Positions 36,325-45,710 of a stretch of DNA of 57,426 bases are shown in pieces. A program made the position numbers and the translations under genes. The stretch is from Hyphomicrobiaceae bacterium (GTDB taxonomy: Bacteria; Pseudomonadota; Alphaproteobacteria; Rhizobiales; Xanthobacteraceae): assembly GCA_021324465.1 (NCBI GenBank), contig JAJPJB010000087.1:1-57426 (forward strand), in the 5' to 3' direction. Each line of letters begins with the position of its first letter. Position 1 is the stretch's first letter. Under the pieces are notes generated by a model. The model saw only the letters and a list, made by a program, of their open reading frames with translations. It searched no databases and had not been told where the DNA came from.

Positions 36325-37355
36325 GACGCGGTGGCATGCACGCCACTGGCCTTTGTGCCCGCAGACCCAGCGAGTCGCTGTGCCAGGCGCAAGGCGGCGA
36401 GCAGACTGGTCGGATCGGCGCGTCCCGTGCCGGCGATATCGAAAGCGGTGCCGTGATCCGGCGAAGTGCGCACGAAGGGCAGGCCCAACGTGACATTGAC
36501 GGCGTGATCGAAGGCCAGCGTCTTGATCGGGATCAGCGCTTGATCGTGATACATGCACAAAGCGGCGTCGTAGCTTGCGCGCGCCCCTTCGTGAAACAGC
36601 GAGTCGGCCGGAAGCGGTCCGCGCGCATTGATGCCATCGGCAACGAGCTGCGCGACTGCCGGCGCGACGATCGCTTCATCCTCGGCGCCGAGCATGCCGG
36701 CTTCGCCCGCATGCGGATTGAGCCCGGCGATCACCAAACGCGGATGCTGCAGGCCGAAACGTTGCGTCAAATCGCGGGCAACGATGCGCCCGGTTTCGGC
36801 CACCAGCTCGACTGACAGGTGCTCGAAGATTTCACGCAGCGGCAGATGGATCGTCACCGGCACGACGGCAAGCTCCGGTGACCACAGCATCATTACCGGG
36901 CGCAGCGACTTGCCGGTCGATTCCAGCACTAGCTTGGCGAGAAATTCAGTATGTCCAGGCTCGGCAAAGCCCCAATTGTAGAGCACGTTCTTGGCGATCG
37001 GATTGGTCACGACGGCCGCTGCCTCTCCCGCCATCACGTCGGCAACCGCGCGGCGGATCGAGGCCACCGCGGCGGGCGCGCTCGAGCGATCAGGCCGTCC
37101 AGGCTCGGCAGTGACGATGATGTTAAGCGGCACGACCGGCAAGGCGGAGCGAAACACCGATGTCGCTGAGGCCGGCGCCGCTATGACAATCGGGATATCC
37201 AGACCGAGCCGCTTGGCACGCCGACTCAGGAAATTCGGATCGGCAATAATATAAAATGGCGCAAGGTCGAGTTCGGCTCGCCGCTGCCATATCGCCAAGA
37301 CAAGGTCAGGGCCGATGCCGGCGGGCTCGCCAAGCGTCACTGCAAGAGCTTTCAC
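36321..37355 (-). CDS. pdxA: 4-hydroxythreonine-4-phosphate dehydrogenase
   Basis: NAD-dependent enzyme of the DXP-dependent pyridoxal phosphate pathway. Landmarks are [12 protein letters not shown] at the N-terminus, [22 protein letters not shown] and [17 protein letters not shown], which include the metal-binding His residues. GTG 37355 is supported by the family start ([11 protein letters not shown]) and by 'agaaaga' just upstream. It lies between surA and rsmA, the classic order. Confidence 0.94.
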   Translation of the reverse strand: MKALAVTLGEPAGIGPDLVLAIWQRRAELDLAPFYIIADPNFLSRRAKRLGLDIPIVIAAPASATSVFRSALPVVPLNIIVTAEPGRPDRSSAPAAVASIRRAVADVMAGEAAAVVTNPIAKNVLYNWGFAEPGHTEFLAKLVLESTGKSLRPVMMLWSPELAVVPVTIHLPLREIFEHLSVELVAETGRIVARDLTQRFGLQHPRLVIAGLNPHAGEAGMLGAEDEAIVAPAVAQLVADGINARGPLPADSLFHEGARASYDAALCMYHDQALIPIKTLAFDHAVNVTLGLPFVRTSPDHGTAFDIAGTGRADPTSLLAALRLAQRLAGSAGTKASGVHATAS

Positions 37356-37425
37356 GATCTTTCTTCTACCGCACGACCTGGACCGAAGAAACCGTTCGTT
37401 TTGCACGGGTCATGCGCAATATATG

Positions 37426-38400
37426 TCAACGGCGGCTGGTTTTGCTGCCGCCGTTGTCCGGCGGCTGCTTGTACTCAATCATGGCAGCCCGGCGCAAATT
37501 GGCCAGGTACCGCTTGGCCTGGGCGCCGAATTTTTGCTCGAACAGCTGGTCGCGCATCTTCTGCATCGCGGGCGAATCGTTCTTGGATTCCTTCTTCGAG
37601 CACACCGCAAACATCTGAATTCCTTCGTCCGTCTGTTCGGGCGGCGTCAGATGGCCTACCTCGGTATTGTCAAGGATGCCCCGCAGGGCTTCGGGAATGT
37701 CGGCCGAGGACTTGATGACCGGATCGCGCACCGCGACCTCGCGCAGCGCGCGGGCGAAAGGAACACCGGTGTTGCAATCGGAGAAACGCGCGCGCAAGGC
37801 GTCGGCATCGCGCTTGCGTGCTTCATAGGCGGCGCTCGGCGAGCCGCGCGGCACCAGAAGCAGCACCGGGCGCATGGTATATTCGTAGCCGACCTGCTTG
37901 CTGTCGCCGGAATCATGAAGTTTCAGCTGCGCCTCGACGTCGCTGTCGGCAATTTCGAGGCTCGCTTTATAGCGACCCCGAACCAAGCTGCTCCAGGCGA
38001 TCTGCGCGCGCAGTCTTTGCTTGAGCGTCGCTGCGCTTGCACCGCCATTCGCCAGAATCTGCGACAGCTTCTGCGCGTCCACGCCCATATTGCTGGCGAT
38101 ATTGTTGAACGCGTCGTTTACGTCTGAATCGGAAGGATCAATCGTGTAGCGCTTGGCTTCGCGGATTTCCAAAAGCTCATCGATCAAACCGTCGATCACC
38201 TCCTGGCGCGTCGGCGTCTTATGCGTGCTCATCTCGATGAATTTGGTGCGCTGCTCGATGTCGAGCGCCGTGATCGGCTGACCGTCGACAAGCAGCACCA
38301 CCTGCGCCTGCGCGATGGAGGTCGCGGCAAAAATAACGGCCGCTGCGATCATCGCTGTTACGCCAGCTCGGCAAGAGGCGTGGACCGGGACCTGCGACAT
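37426..38400 (-). CDS. surA: SurA-like periplasmic peptidyl-prolyl isomerase/chaperone
   Basis: 324-residue periplasmic protein that assists folding of outer-membrane proteins, including LptD. Signal peptide with core VTAMIAAAVIFAATSIA, cleaved near AQAQ. A SurA N-terminal domain follows (VVLLVDGQPITALDIEQR), then one parvulin-like domain (FARALREVAVRDP, GHLTPPEQTDEGIQMFAVC). ATG 38400 is preceded by 'gagggagaggaag', while the frame upstream to 38748 lies against lptD. It is directly downstream of lptD. Confidence 0.88.
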   Translation of the reverse strand: MSQVPVHASCRAGVTAMIAAAVIFAATSIAQAQVVLLVDGQPITALDIEQRTKFIEMSTHKTPTRQEVIDGLIDELLEIREAKRYTIDPSDSDVNDAFNNIASNMGVDAQKLSQILANGGASAATLKQRLRAQIAWSSLVRGRYKASLEIADSDVEAQLKLHDSGDSKQVGYEYTMRPVLLLVPRGSPSAAYEARKRDADALRARFSDCNTGVPFARALREVAVRDPVIKSSADIPEALRGILDNTEVGHLTPPEQTDEGIQMFAVCSKKESKNDSPAMQKMRDQLFEQKFGAQAKRYLANLRRAAMIEYKQPPDNGGSKTSRR

Positions 38401-38488
38401 CGGCTTCCTCTCCCTCAATCGCTTAAACGGCCGTTGTGTCTTGGGCCCCCGGCTCTCGTCGCAATCATTGTCATGAACTCGGCGGAAC

Positions 38489-40972
38489 TTAGTACGACGA
38501 AGCGATCGGCGCCAGCACATCGGGCCCGAGCGTGCGAAGGCTGAACTGGAGCAAGAAGGTGTTGTTCCGTACGGGTGGCTGTGTCGGCGTATAGGTGAAA
38601 CCCTGCAGCCAGTTGAGCGAAAGCATGAAGCAGTCGTCGACATAGCCGAGCCCAAGCCGGGTCTGGTCGAATTGACTATTGACGATGTCGTAGCGCGCCG
38701 ATCCGAGCACGATCCAGTTGGAGGTGACCTTGAACGAAGCGCCGCCAAGGACGCCTTCGCGACGATTCAGCAGGCCGAGCAGCGGTTGCGCGGCGTAGTC
38801 GCCGTACAGGAGTTGCAAGGTCCAGCGCTCGAAATTGGCGCGGCTCTCCAATTCCATGCGCTGCGGCGTCCAGGTCGCCTGATCGAACCGTCCGCGCGCG
38901 GTGAACGAATAGACCGAATTCGGCTGATAGGTGACGCGGCCAACATAGTCCGACACGGTCTTGTCCAGGCCGCTCTCAAGCCCGGTATTGGTCGTGTCGC
39001 CCTGCGCAAACGAGTTCTGGCCGAAGATCTGGTAGGACTGGCCGAACAGCACGTTGAGCGAGCCGGCGCGATTGATCTGAGCGGTGTATTGGACACCGGC
39101 ATTGACGCGGCCGCCGCCTTCAACACGATCCCAGCCGGAATATTTGTCCACCGCGAATAAATTGGTATCGTCGAAGACGAGGCTTTGGGCGTCCTCGTTC
39201 GGAAATTTGCCGATATCGGTCTCGTTCGGGCGCACGATCACCTGCGCGATCGGTTCTACGGTCTGTGTGCCCCACGGCTGGACGTCGACAAAGGGATAGC
39301 GATATTCCACACCGGCGACCGGCATTGCGCGCGCCAGCCCGGTATTGCCGGTGCTGATATAGTTCGACACACCCGGATTGCTGTCGACTTGCAGCGACGC
39401 GACATCTCCGCGCAGCTGAAAGAACGGCGTAAACATCTGCCCATTGTCGGTGACCAGAGTGCGGCGCCAATCCGTTTCTGCCGACGCGCGCGAATAAGTG
39501 CCGGGGAAAGCACGCAACAGGCAGTTGCCGGGAACGGCGGTGTCGGCGGTCGGTGTCGAGCAGGCACCGCTCGCCGAAGCAGTTCGCGTCACCGCGTCGA
39601 ACTCGGCTTGCTGGCGCGTCAGGCTGGTCACATTGACCTTGTAACTGAGCTCGCCGCCCAGCAATTGCTGCCCGAGCACATTGGAGTAGTCGAGCACCGG
39701 ATGAATGATCGGAATCTGGCTCTGATTATCCAGCTCGGAGAAGCCGTAGTAATACATCGAGCGAACGTCGAAATAGCTGCGATCGCCGGCGCCGACCAGA
39801 TAAAGTTGCGACACGCCGGCCGAGGCAAGCCCGGTCTGGAATGGATCGAATGATCCGGCGATCTGACCGGTCTTGTAGTCGTTCAAAAACTGGCTGTCGG
39901 TCATGAGCAGCCCGGTCCACCCCCAAACCCATTTGTCGGTGAGCGCGAACTGGCCGGCGGTTTGGATCGCGCCGCGGAATCGGTTGGCAGTCGGGCTGTC
40001 CGGACCGTCGCGGCTGGCAAAGTAACCGGGATCGAACTGGTAAATGCCTGCGGCTTTGATCGTGTACGAGCCGCTGAGCAGGCGGTGCCGCCATTCGCCT
40101 TCGAACAGGGGACCCTGCTTCGTCGTGATCATCGTCCCGAGCGTGAGGTCGTAGTTGGGTGCCAGCGCCCAGAAATACTTCGGCCCGAAGCCGAAGCCGT
40201 ATTGCGACGTGCTCCAGGAAATGTCCGGGAACAGGAATCCACTCTTGCGCTTCACAGTCGGATCGGGCGCGGAAATGAAGGGAATGTAGGCCATCGGGAC
40301 GCCGAAGAATTCGACCCGCGCGTCCTCGAAATACAGCATCTTCTCGCCCTCATCGTGAATGATGCGGGCGGCTTGAACCTGCCATAGCGGCGGCTTCTTC
40401 GGATCGTCTTTGCAAGGTTCGCATGCGGTATAGACGCCGTTTTGCAGGACCGTGTAATTGCCCTTGCTGCGATCGGCGCGCGCCGCGGCGAAGCGCGTGT
40501 CGTCCGGCGTTTCGAGGCGGAGCGAATCGACGAAGCCGTCGCGGTAATCGTCGGTAAGATCGATTGTTTGGCCGTAGGTGATTTTGCCGTCAGGCTCGGT
40601 CAGCCTGACATTGCCCTCGGCGCGCAGCCGTTTGGTCTTTTGATCGTAGATGACCTGGTCGGCTTCGACGGTCGCGCCGGCGTAATAGATCTGGACATTG
40701 CCGACCGCAGCGACCGTATTGTTGGTGTAGTCGTAGCGGATCTCGGTCGCCTGCACGAGCATCGGACTATTCGGGGGCGGCGCCGGCTTTTTGGGTGGCG
40801 GCGGCGGCCGCGGCGCAAAATGCAACGGACTGCTCGGTCCTTCTTGCGCAAGTGCGCAAGCGGGCGCGAGCACGAGGCTCGCGACAATCATAACGAGCGC
40901 GGCGAGCAGCGGCGCGCCACCTAGAACGCTACGACGCAAACCGGGACGGAAAGGGCTACGCGAGCACGCCAC
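38489..40972 (-). CDS. lptD: LPS-assembly protein LptD
   Basis: Outer-membrane barrel that inserts lipopolysaccharide into the outer leaflet. It has a signal peptide (LLAALVMIVASLVLAPACALA), a periplasmic OstA/LptA-like domain (VQATEIRYDYTNNTVAAVG, RLRAEGNVRLTEPDGKI) and a large barrel domain rich in aromatic residues that ends LAPIASSY, 827 residues in all. GTG 40972 shares a base with the lptG stop codon and is preferred; the frame is open further upstream inside lptG. Confidence 0.93.
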   Translation of the reverse strand: MACSRSPFRPGLRRSVLGGAPLLAALVMIVASLVLAPACALAQEGPSSPLHFAPRPPPPPKKPAPPPNSPMLVQATEIRYDYTNNTVAAVGNVQIYYAGATVEADQVIYDQKTKRLRAEGNVRLTEPDGKITYGQTIDLTDDYRDGFVDSLRLETPDDTRFAAARADRSKGNYTVLQNGVYTACEPCKDDPKKPPLWQVQAARIIHDEGEKMLYFEDARVEFFGVPMAYIPFISAPDPTVKRKSGFLFPDISWSTSQYGFGFGPKYFWALAPNYDLTLGTMITTKQGPLFEGEWRHRLLSGSYTIKAAGIYQFDPGYFASRDGPDSPTANRFRGAIQTAGQFALTDKWVWGWTGLLMTDSQFLNDYKTGQIAGSFDPFQTGLASAGVSQLYLVGAGDRSYFDVRSMYYYGFSELDNQSQIPIIHPVLDYSNVLGQQLLGGELSYKVNVTSLTRQQAEFDAVTRTASASGACSTPTADTAVPGNCLLRAFPGTYSRASAETDWRRTLVTDNGQMFTPFFQLRGDVASLQVDSNPGVSNYISTGNTGLARAMPVAGVEYRYPFVDVQPWGTQTVEPIAQVIVRPNETDIGKFPNEDAQSLVFDDTNLFAVDKYSGWDRVEGGGRVNAGVQYTAQINRAGSLNVLFGQSYQIFGQNSFAQGDTTNTGLESGLDKTVSDYVGRVTYQPNSVYSFTARGRFDQATWTPQRMELESRANFERWTLQLLYGDYAAQPLLGLLNRREGVLGGASFKVTSNWIVLGSARYDIVNSQFDQTRLGLGYVDDCFMLSLNWLQGFTYTPTQPPVRNNTFLLQFSLRTLGPDVLAPIASSY

Positions 40973-42069
40973 TAGCCGTCCTCCTGGTACAAGAGGGCCA
41001 CAAAGCCAGTCAGTCCGCCGACCACGACCGGAATCCATGCTGCCAATACCGGCGACATGAGTTCCGATTTACTCATGTCCTCCGTGATTTTAGACAACAC
41101 GAACAGCAGGAAGCCGGCGGAAATGCCGCTCAACACCATCTTTTGCACGCCACCAAAACGGAAGAAACGCAGACTCACCGAGGCGGCGAGCAATACCATA
41201 GCGGCGAGCAGAAATGGACGTGCCAAGAGCTGTTGATATTGCAGGCGATAGCCGGCAGCGCCCAATCCGGCGCGATCCGCCATTTCGATGTAAGTCGGCA
41301 ATTGCCAGAACGGCACAGTTTCCGGGGTAGCGAAGCTTTCGCGTACCTGCTCGAGCGTCAGGTTGGTGGCGAGCCGGTAGCTGTCCTCGATATCCGGCGC
41401 CTTGCCGCTTGCGTAGATGCGCGCATCGTCGAGCTGCCAGTAGCCCTGCTGCAAAGTCGCGCTCTTGGCCTCGATACGCGTTTGGAAGTGCCCCTGGCTG
41501 TCGAACGTATAGATGCTCACGCCGCCAAGCACGGCGCCCTGTTCGCGGCTCGTGCTGGCATTGATGATGGACGCTCCCTCCGCGCTCTTCTGCCGAACCC
41601 AAAAACCGCTCGAACTCCCTTGCAGCGCCGACAGGTTCTCACCCAGCATGTCGGCTTCGAGCCGCTTGGAGCGCTCGTGCAGCATCGCCGAGACCGGATT
41701 GTAGATGGTGGTCGCCACCGTGCCGAAAATGAAGGCGCCGATCACGGCCGGTGCGACGAATTGCCAAGCCGAGACGCCGGCGGCGCGCGCGACCACGAGT
41801 TCGAGACGGCGCGACAGCGCGAGATAGCATGACATGGCGCCGACCAGCACGGAAAACGGCATGATGCGCTCGGTCAGCTGCGGCACGCGGTACATGGAAA
41901 TCTTGGCAAGCAGCCACGCCGTGGCATTGGGCCAATCGGCGCCGCGGCGCATCAGCTCGACATAGTCGAGCATGGCGGCAAGGGCGACGACGCCGATGAA
42001 CGAGCCGAGCACCGATGTAAGGAACCGCATGCCAAAATAGCGCGAGAGCGTGCCGGTGATTATGGCCAT
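40972..42069 (-). CDS. lptG: LPS export ABC transporter permease LptG
   Basis: 365-residue inner-membrane protein of the YjgP/YjgQ family with three membrane helices at each end around a periplasmic beta domain. It pairs with LptF and the ATPase LptB to extract LPS from the inner membrane. MAIITGTLSRYFGMRFLTSV is the cytoplasmic start. The order lptF-lptG-lptD identifies this as LptG. lptB is not in the window. Confidence 0.92.
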   Translation of the reverse strand: MAIITGTLSRYFGMRFLTSVLGSFIGVVALAAMLDYVELMRRGADWPNATAWLLAKISMYRVPQLTERIMPFSVLVGAMSCYLALSRRLELVVARAAGVSAWQFVAPAVIGAFIFGTVATTIYNPVSAMLHERSKRLEADMLGENLSALQGSSSGFWVRQKSAEGASIINASTSREQGAVLGGVSIYTFDSQGHFQTRIEAKSATLQQGYWQLDDARIYASGKAPDIEDSYRLATNLTLEQVRESFATPETVPFWQLPTYIEMADRAGLGAAGYRLQYQQLLARPFLLAAMVLLAASVSLRFFRFGGVQKMVLSGISAGFLLFVLSKITEDMSKSELMSPVLAAWIPVVVGGLTGFVALLYQEDG

Positions 42070-42081
42070 GGCTCGCTGCCT

Positions 42082-43236
42082 TTAGCTCGTTGCCCGGGCG
42101 ATGCGTTCGCCGATCGCAGTCGCAAGTTTCGAAACCGCCGCCGCCGGTTCGACGGCTTGCCCGCGCGCGGTCTGCCACAGGCCGGCGCCGATTGCGCCGA
42201 ATAGCCCGACATATTGCAAAGCGAGCGCGCCCGGTACTTTGACACCGACGATCACGCTGACAAAGCCGGCAAGTCGCAGCGCCGCCACGCTGCCGATCAT
42301 GCCGAGCAATGCAAGCGTTCGACTTTGCCGCGTGGTCTGCGGCGGGCCCAGGAAGGCGTAGGCGAGGATGACGAAAGCGAGCGGGTAGAGCGGAGCGGCA
42401 AGCCGATCATGCAGTTCGGAGCGGTATTGGTCCGGCTGCGCGGCAAAGAGTGGATCGCCCGGCTTCGGCCAGATCAAGTCCCAAATATATTTCTCGCGCA
42501 CTGTGTAAACGACGTTTTGCGCGCCGCCGGTGAATTGCGACAGGTCGAACGCATAGCGGTCGAACATGATGATGCGCGGATCGCGCTGACCGGCGTCGAG
42601 CCGCTGGATGCTGCCACCCTGGAACACCAGGAATGAGCCGTTGTCGTTCTTCACGATTTCGCCTTGCTCGGCGAGGTAGGTCGAGTGCTCTTTGGGATCG
42701 CGGCGGTCGTCGACGAAGATGCCGACCAGAAGTCCGTTTTGGCGGCGATCGGCGATATGGAAAGTCAGATTGCCGCCCACGGTCGTGAAACGGCCGGGCT
42801 GCACGATATTGGTGAGGATGTCGGCGCGAACTTGCGCGCTCCAGTCGCGCAATTTGCGCAGACACAGCGGCGAGATATAAGCGGCGATGGCCGCGACGAG
42901 GATCGCCACCGCTACTGCCGCCACGATAAACGGCGCTAACAGCCGCCACGGCGAAATGCCTGCGGCATTCATCACGATGATCTCGGAGTCCGAACTGAGC
43001 TTGTTGAGCACATGGGCAGCCGACATCACGAGCGCGATCGGCGCGATCATCTGCACCAGGAGCGGAATGATCAGGCCGGTAATGCCGACGAAGACCAACA
43101 GCGTCTGCCGTTGCGAGGTGATCAGGTCGAATTCTCGCATTGCCTGCGTGAACCAGATCACGACGGTTAAGCTGACAAGGGTAATCAGGAACGCGCCGAT
43201 GGTGGCGCGAAACATGTAGCGGCCGATCGACCCCAT
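42082..43236 (-). CDS. lptF: LPS export ABC transporter permease LptF
   Basis: 384-residue YjgP/YjgQ permease beginning MGSIGRYMFRATIGAFLITL. It has early membrane helices, the cytoplasmic coupling segment SSDSEIIVMNAAGISPWRLL and a periplasmic domain. ATG 43236 is chosen since the upstream in-frame sequence to 43341 is polar and unlike the family. First gene of the LPS/SurA operon, divergent from pepA. Confidence 0.92.
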   Translation of the reverse strand: MGSIGRYMFRATIGAFLITLVSLTVVIWFTQAMREFDLITSQRQTLLVFVGITGLIIPLLVQMIAPIALVMSAAHVLNKLSSDSEIIVMNAAGISPWRLLAPFIVAAVAVAILVAAIAAYISPLCLRKLRDWSAQVRADILTNIVQPGRFTTVGGNLTFHIADRRQNGLLVGIFVDDRRDPKEHSTYLAEQGEIVKNDNGSFLVFQGGSIQRLDAGQRDPRIIMFDRYAFDLSQFTGGAQNVVYTVREKYIWDLIWPKPGDPLFAAQPDQYRSELHDRLAAPLYPLAFVILAYAFLGPPQTTRQSRTLALLGMIGSVAALRLAGFVSVIVGVKVPGALALQYVGLFGAIGAGLWQTARGQAVEPAAAVSKLATAIGERIARATS

Positions 43237-43598
43237 TGGTGTCACTTCCCCGCTCTCGGCCCCACGATTCGAGCGCAGCCCGACGCTCAATCGCCCCATT
43301 TGGGCCGATCTCCCCAGTGCGGTCTTTTCATGCGGTGACAAAGTGGCTAGGCCAAGGCAAACCTATTGAACATGCACACTAAAGCGTTAATACGCCCGTT
43401 TGATAAATCGCTGCCGCAAACGGCCCGATTTGGGCTTCAAAACGCCGACTTTGCAGGCCGGCGCGGTCCGGTTCATAACTCGCTCTCGCCGCTTGAGCGC
43501 GTTCCCCGCCTGTTTCCCCCGTGTTTCCGGTCCAGTCCTACATGGACCTGCTGCGTAATTCGGACGGTCCAGCCGGAAACGACCCAAAGGACTGACTC
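43237..43598. other. Divergent intergenic region between lptF and pepA
   Basis: About 360 bases without a recognised gene. It must hold promoters for both operons. 'ttgaac' (43364-43369) and 'gataaa' (43401-43406) are promoter-like but not well spaced. The last 75 bases, just before pepA, are strongly self-complementary (listed separately). Confidence 0.5.
43523..43580 (+). promoter_or_regulatory. Self-complementary leader of pepA
   Basis: Outer arms GTTTCCGG (43523-43530) and CCGGAAAC (43573-43580) match perfectly. An inner pair, GGTCCA (43529-43534) and TGGACC (43543-43548), competes with the outer arm by two bases. The structure ends just before the 'aaagg' ribosome-binding site of pepA. 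Confidence 0.45.
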
Positions 43599-45092
43599 AT
43601 GCCTGCCGCTTTGAAATTCGGTTTCACGCCATTTGCTCGACCCCGCGGTGTTCTTGTTGTGTTCTGCGATGAAAACCTCAAATTCGGCCCCGCCACACAG
43701 CGGATTTTGGCGCCGGCTGGGGATCTGGTGCGCCGCGCGGCGACCGCTGATCGTTTCATCGGCAAGCAGGGAACAAGCCTCGACATCGTGGCGCCCTCTG
43801 GCCTCAATCTGCCGCGGCTGGTTGTGCTCGGCGTTGGTAAGGAGAGCGAGCTCAAATCACACGATATTGTCAAACTCGGCGGCATTGCCATGGGCAAGCT
43901 TCCGGCGCCCGCCGCGACCGCAACGATTTTTGCCGAATTTGCTTCGGGCCCGCTTAAGGCCGATCAGGTCGCGGACATGGCGCTCGGCGCGCGGCTACGC
44001 GCCTATACGTTCGACCTCTACAAGACCAAGCGCAAGGACGACGACGCGCGGCCTGACCGCATCGAAGTGAATTTTGCCTGTTCGGGCGCGAATGCGGTGG
44101 AGAAAGCATGGGTCAAGAGCTCGGCAATCGCCGATAGCGTCGCTTTCGCGCGTGACCTCGTCAACGAGCCGGCCAATGTGCTTTACCCCGGTGAATTCGC
44201 GCGCCGTGCCTCGAGCTTATCGAAACTCGGGATCAACGTCGAAGTGCTCGATGTGCCGGCAATGCGCAAGCTCGGGATGGGCGCGCTGCTCGGCGTTGGC
44301 CAGGGTTCCGCGCATGATTCGCGATTGGTCGTGATGCGCTGGAACGGCGGCAAGCGCGGTGTCGATCCGGTCGCCTTCATCGGCAAGGGCGTCTGCTTCG
44401 ACACCGGCGGCATTTCGATCAAGCCGGCGCAAGGCATGGAGGATATGAAGGGCGACATGGCCGGTGCCGCCTGCGTCGTCGGGCTGATGCGGGCGCTTGC
44501 CGCGCGCAAGGCCAAGGTCAATGCTGTCGGCGCCATCGGGCTTGTGGAAAACATGCCGGATGGCAAGGCGCAGCGCCCGGGCGACATCGTCAAGACCATG
44601 TCCGGCCAGACCATCGAAATCGTCAACACGGACGCCGAGGGTCGGCTGGTGCTCGCCGACGTGCTGCATTACGTCAACAAGCGCTTCAAGCCGAAATTCA
44701 TGATCAACCTGGCGACCCTCACCGGCGCGATCATTGTCGCGCTCGGCCAGGAATATGCCGGCATGTTCTCCAATGACGATAAGCTCGCGGAGCGGCTTGC
44801 AAAATGTGGCGAAACGATCGGCGAGCGGGTCTGGCGCATGCCGCTCGGTCCTGAATACGACAAGATGATCGATTCCAAATTCGCCGACATGAAGAATACT
44901 GGCGGACGCTGGGGCGGCGCGATCACCGCGGCACAACTGCTGCAGCGCTTCGTCGGCAAGACTCCGTGGGTCCATCTCGATATCGCCGGTACGGCGATGG
45001 GCTCGCCACAGACAGATACGAATCAGAGCTGGAGCTCCGGCTGGGGTGTGCGGCTCCTCGATCATTTGATCGAGGAATATTACGAGCGGTGA
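43599..45092 (+). CDS. pepA: Leucyl aminopeptidase (cytosol aminopeptidase)
   Basis: Dinuclear-metal M17 peptidase of 497 residues. The C-terminal catalytic domain shows [17 protein letters not shown] (metal-binding Lys/Asp), [13 protein letters not shown] and the signature [19 protein letters not shown] 43599 follows 'aaaggactgactc'. holC begins six bases after its stop codon, the conserved pepA-holC pair. Confidence 0.95.
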   Translation: MPAALKFGFTPFARPRGVLVVFCDENLKFGPATQRILAPAGDLVRRAATADRFIGKQGTSLDIVAPSGLNLPRLVVLGVGKESELKSHDIVKLGGIAMGKLPAPAATATIFAEFASGPLKADQVADMALGARLRAYTFDLYKTKRKDDDARPDRIEVNFACSGANAVEKAWVKSSAIADSVAFARDLVNEPANVLYPGEFARRASSLSKLGINVEVLDVPAMRKLGMGALLGVGQGSAHDSRLVVMRWNGGKRGVDPVAFIGKGVCFDTGGISIKPAQGMEDMKGDMAGAACVVGLMRALAARKAKVNAVGAIGLVENMPDGKAQRPGDIVKTMSGQTIEIVNTDAEGRLVLADVLHYVNKRFKPKFMINLATLTGAIIVALGQEYAGMFSNDDKLAERLAKCGETIGERVWRMPLGPEYDKMIDSKFADMKNTGGRWGGAITAAQLLQRFVGKTPWVHLDIAGTAMGSPQTDTNQSWSSGWGVRLLDHLIEEYYER

Positions 45093-45097
45093 GGGCG

Positions 45098-45550
45098 ATG
45101 ACCGAAATTCTATTCTATCACCTGACAGGACAGACGCCCGAACAGGTTCTGCCGGCGTTGCTGCAGAAATCGCTCGAACGCGGCTGGCGCGTGGTCATAC
45201 AGGCGGCCTCTGACGAGCGCGTCGAGGCGCTCGACGCACATTTGTGGACCTGGCGCGACGATAGCTTTCTCCCGCACGGCACGGTACGCGATCCGCAAGC
45301 CGCTGAGCAGCCGATCGTGCTTACGACCGGCGAGGAAAACCCTAATCAAGCAACGGTTCGTTTCCTGATCGAGGGCGCAGCCATGGCCGAGAATCTCGAT
45401 GGCTATGAGCGGGTCGTCCTGCTCTTCGACGGTGATGACCCCGATGCTGTGGACAAGGCGCGCGAACGCTGGAGCAAGGCCAAAGCCGCAGGCGCCGAGG
45501 TCACCTATTGGCGCGCTGACGCGAATGGCAGATGGCAGCGCCAGGCATGA
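45098..45550 (+). CDS. holC: DNA polymerase III subunit chi
   Basis: 150-residue clamp-loader accessory protein that links the polymerase to single-strand-binding protein. It begins MTEILFYHLTGQTPEQVLPA and has WRVVIQAASDERVEALDAHLW and the late RWSKAKAAG stretch. ATG 45098 has 'gaggg' before it. The C-terminal part is longer than expected by a few residues only. Confidence 0.92.
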   Translation: MTEILFYHLTGQTPEQVLPALLQKSLERGWRVVIQAASDERVEALDAHLWTWRDDSFLPHGTVRDPQAAEQPIVLTTGEENPNQATVRFLIEGAAMAENLDGYERVVLLFDGDDPDAVDKARERWSKAKAAGAEVTYWRADANGRWQRQA

Positions 45551-45572
45551 CCCAAGGAAGTTTCGATCTGAA

Positions 45573-45599
45573 ATCAAACATATGATACAAGTGTTTGAT
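45573..45599. promoter_or_regulatory. 27-bp inverted repeat, operator-like
   Basis: Perfect 8-base arms ATCAAACA (45573-45580) and TGTTTGAT (45592-45599) flank an 11-base centre. It lies in an AT-rich gap after holC and upstream of the gene at 45711. Arms of this length with about two helical turns between their centres fit a dimeric regulator. Confidence 0.5.
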
Positions 45600-45633
45600 A
45601 TATATGTATTTTTAATGTCTTAATCATACCCGC

Positions 45634-45649
45634 CTTGAGGCGCTTCAAG
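45634..45649. repeat. Short palindrome
   Basis: CTTGA (45634-45638) and TCAAG (45645-45649) flank GGCGCT. The stem of five base pairs is extended by one wobble pair. It might be the holC terminator stem, but no T-run follows directly. Confidence 0.3.
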
Positions 45650-45673
45650 CGCGTCATTTCAGGACTATATTTT

Positions 45674-45703
45674 TTGCTCGTTTGTTAGTTTGGGTGCTAT
45701 AGT
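45674..45703 (+). promoter_or_regulatory. Candidate promoter of the gene at 45711 (leaderless layout)
   Basis: TTGCTC at 45674-45679, an 18-base spacer and TATAGT at 45698-45703 (five of six consensus bases). Seven bases separate the -10 from ATG 45711, so transcription should start at or next to the A of the start codon. Confidence 0.55.
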
Positions 45704-45710
45704 CGCTTCC

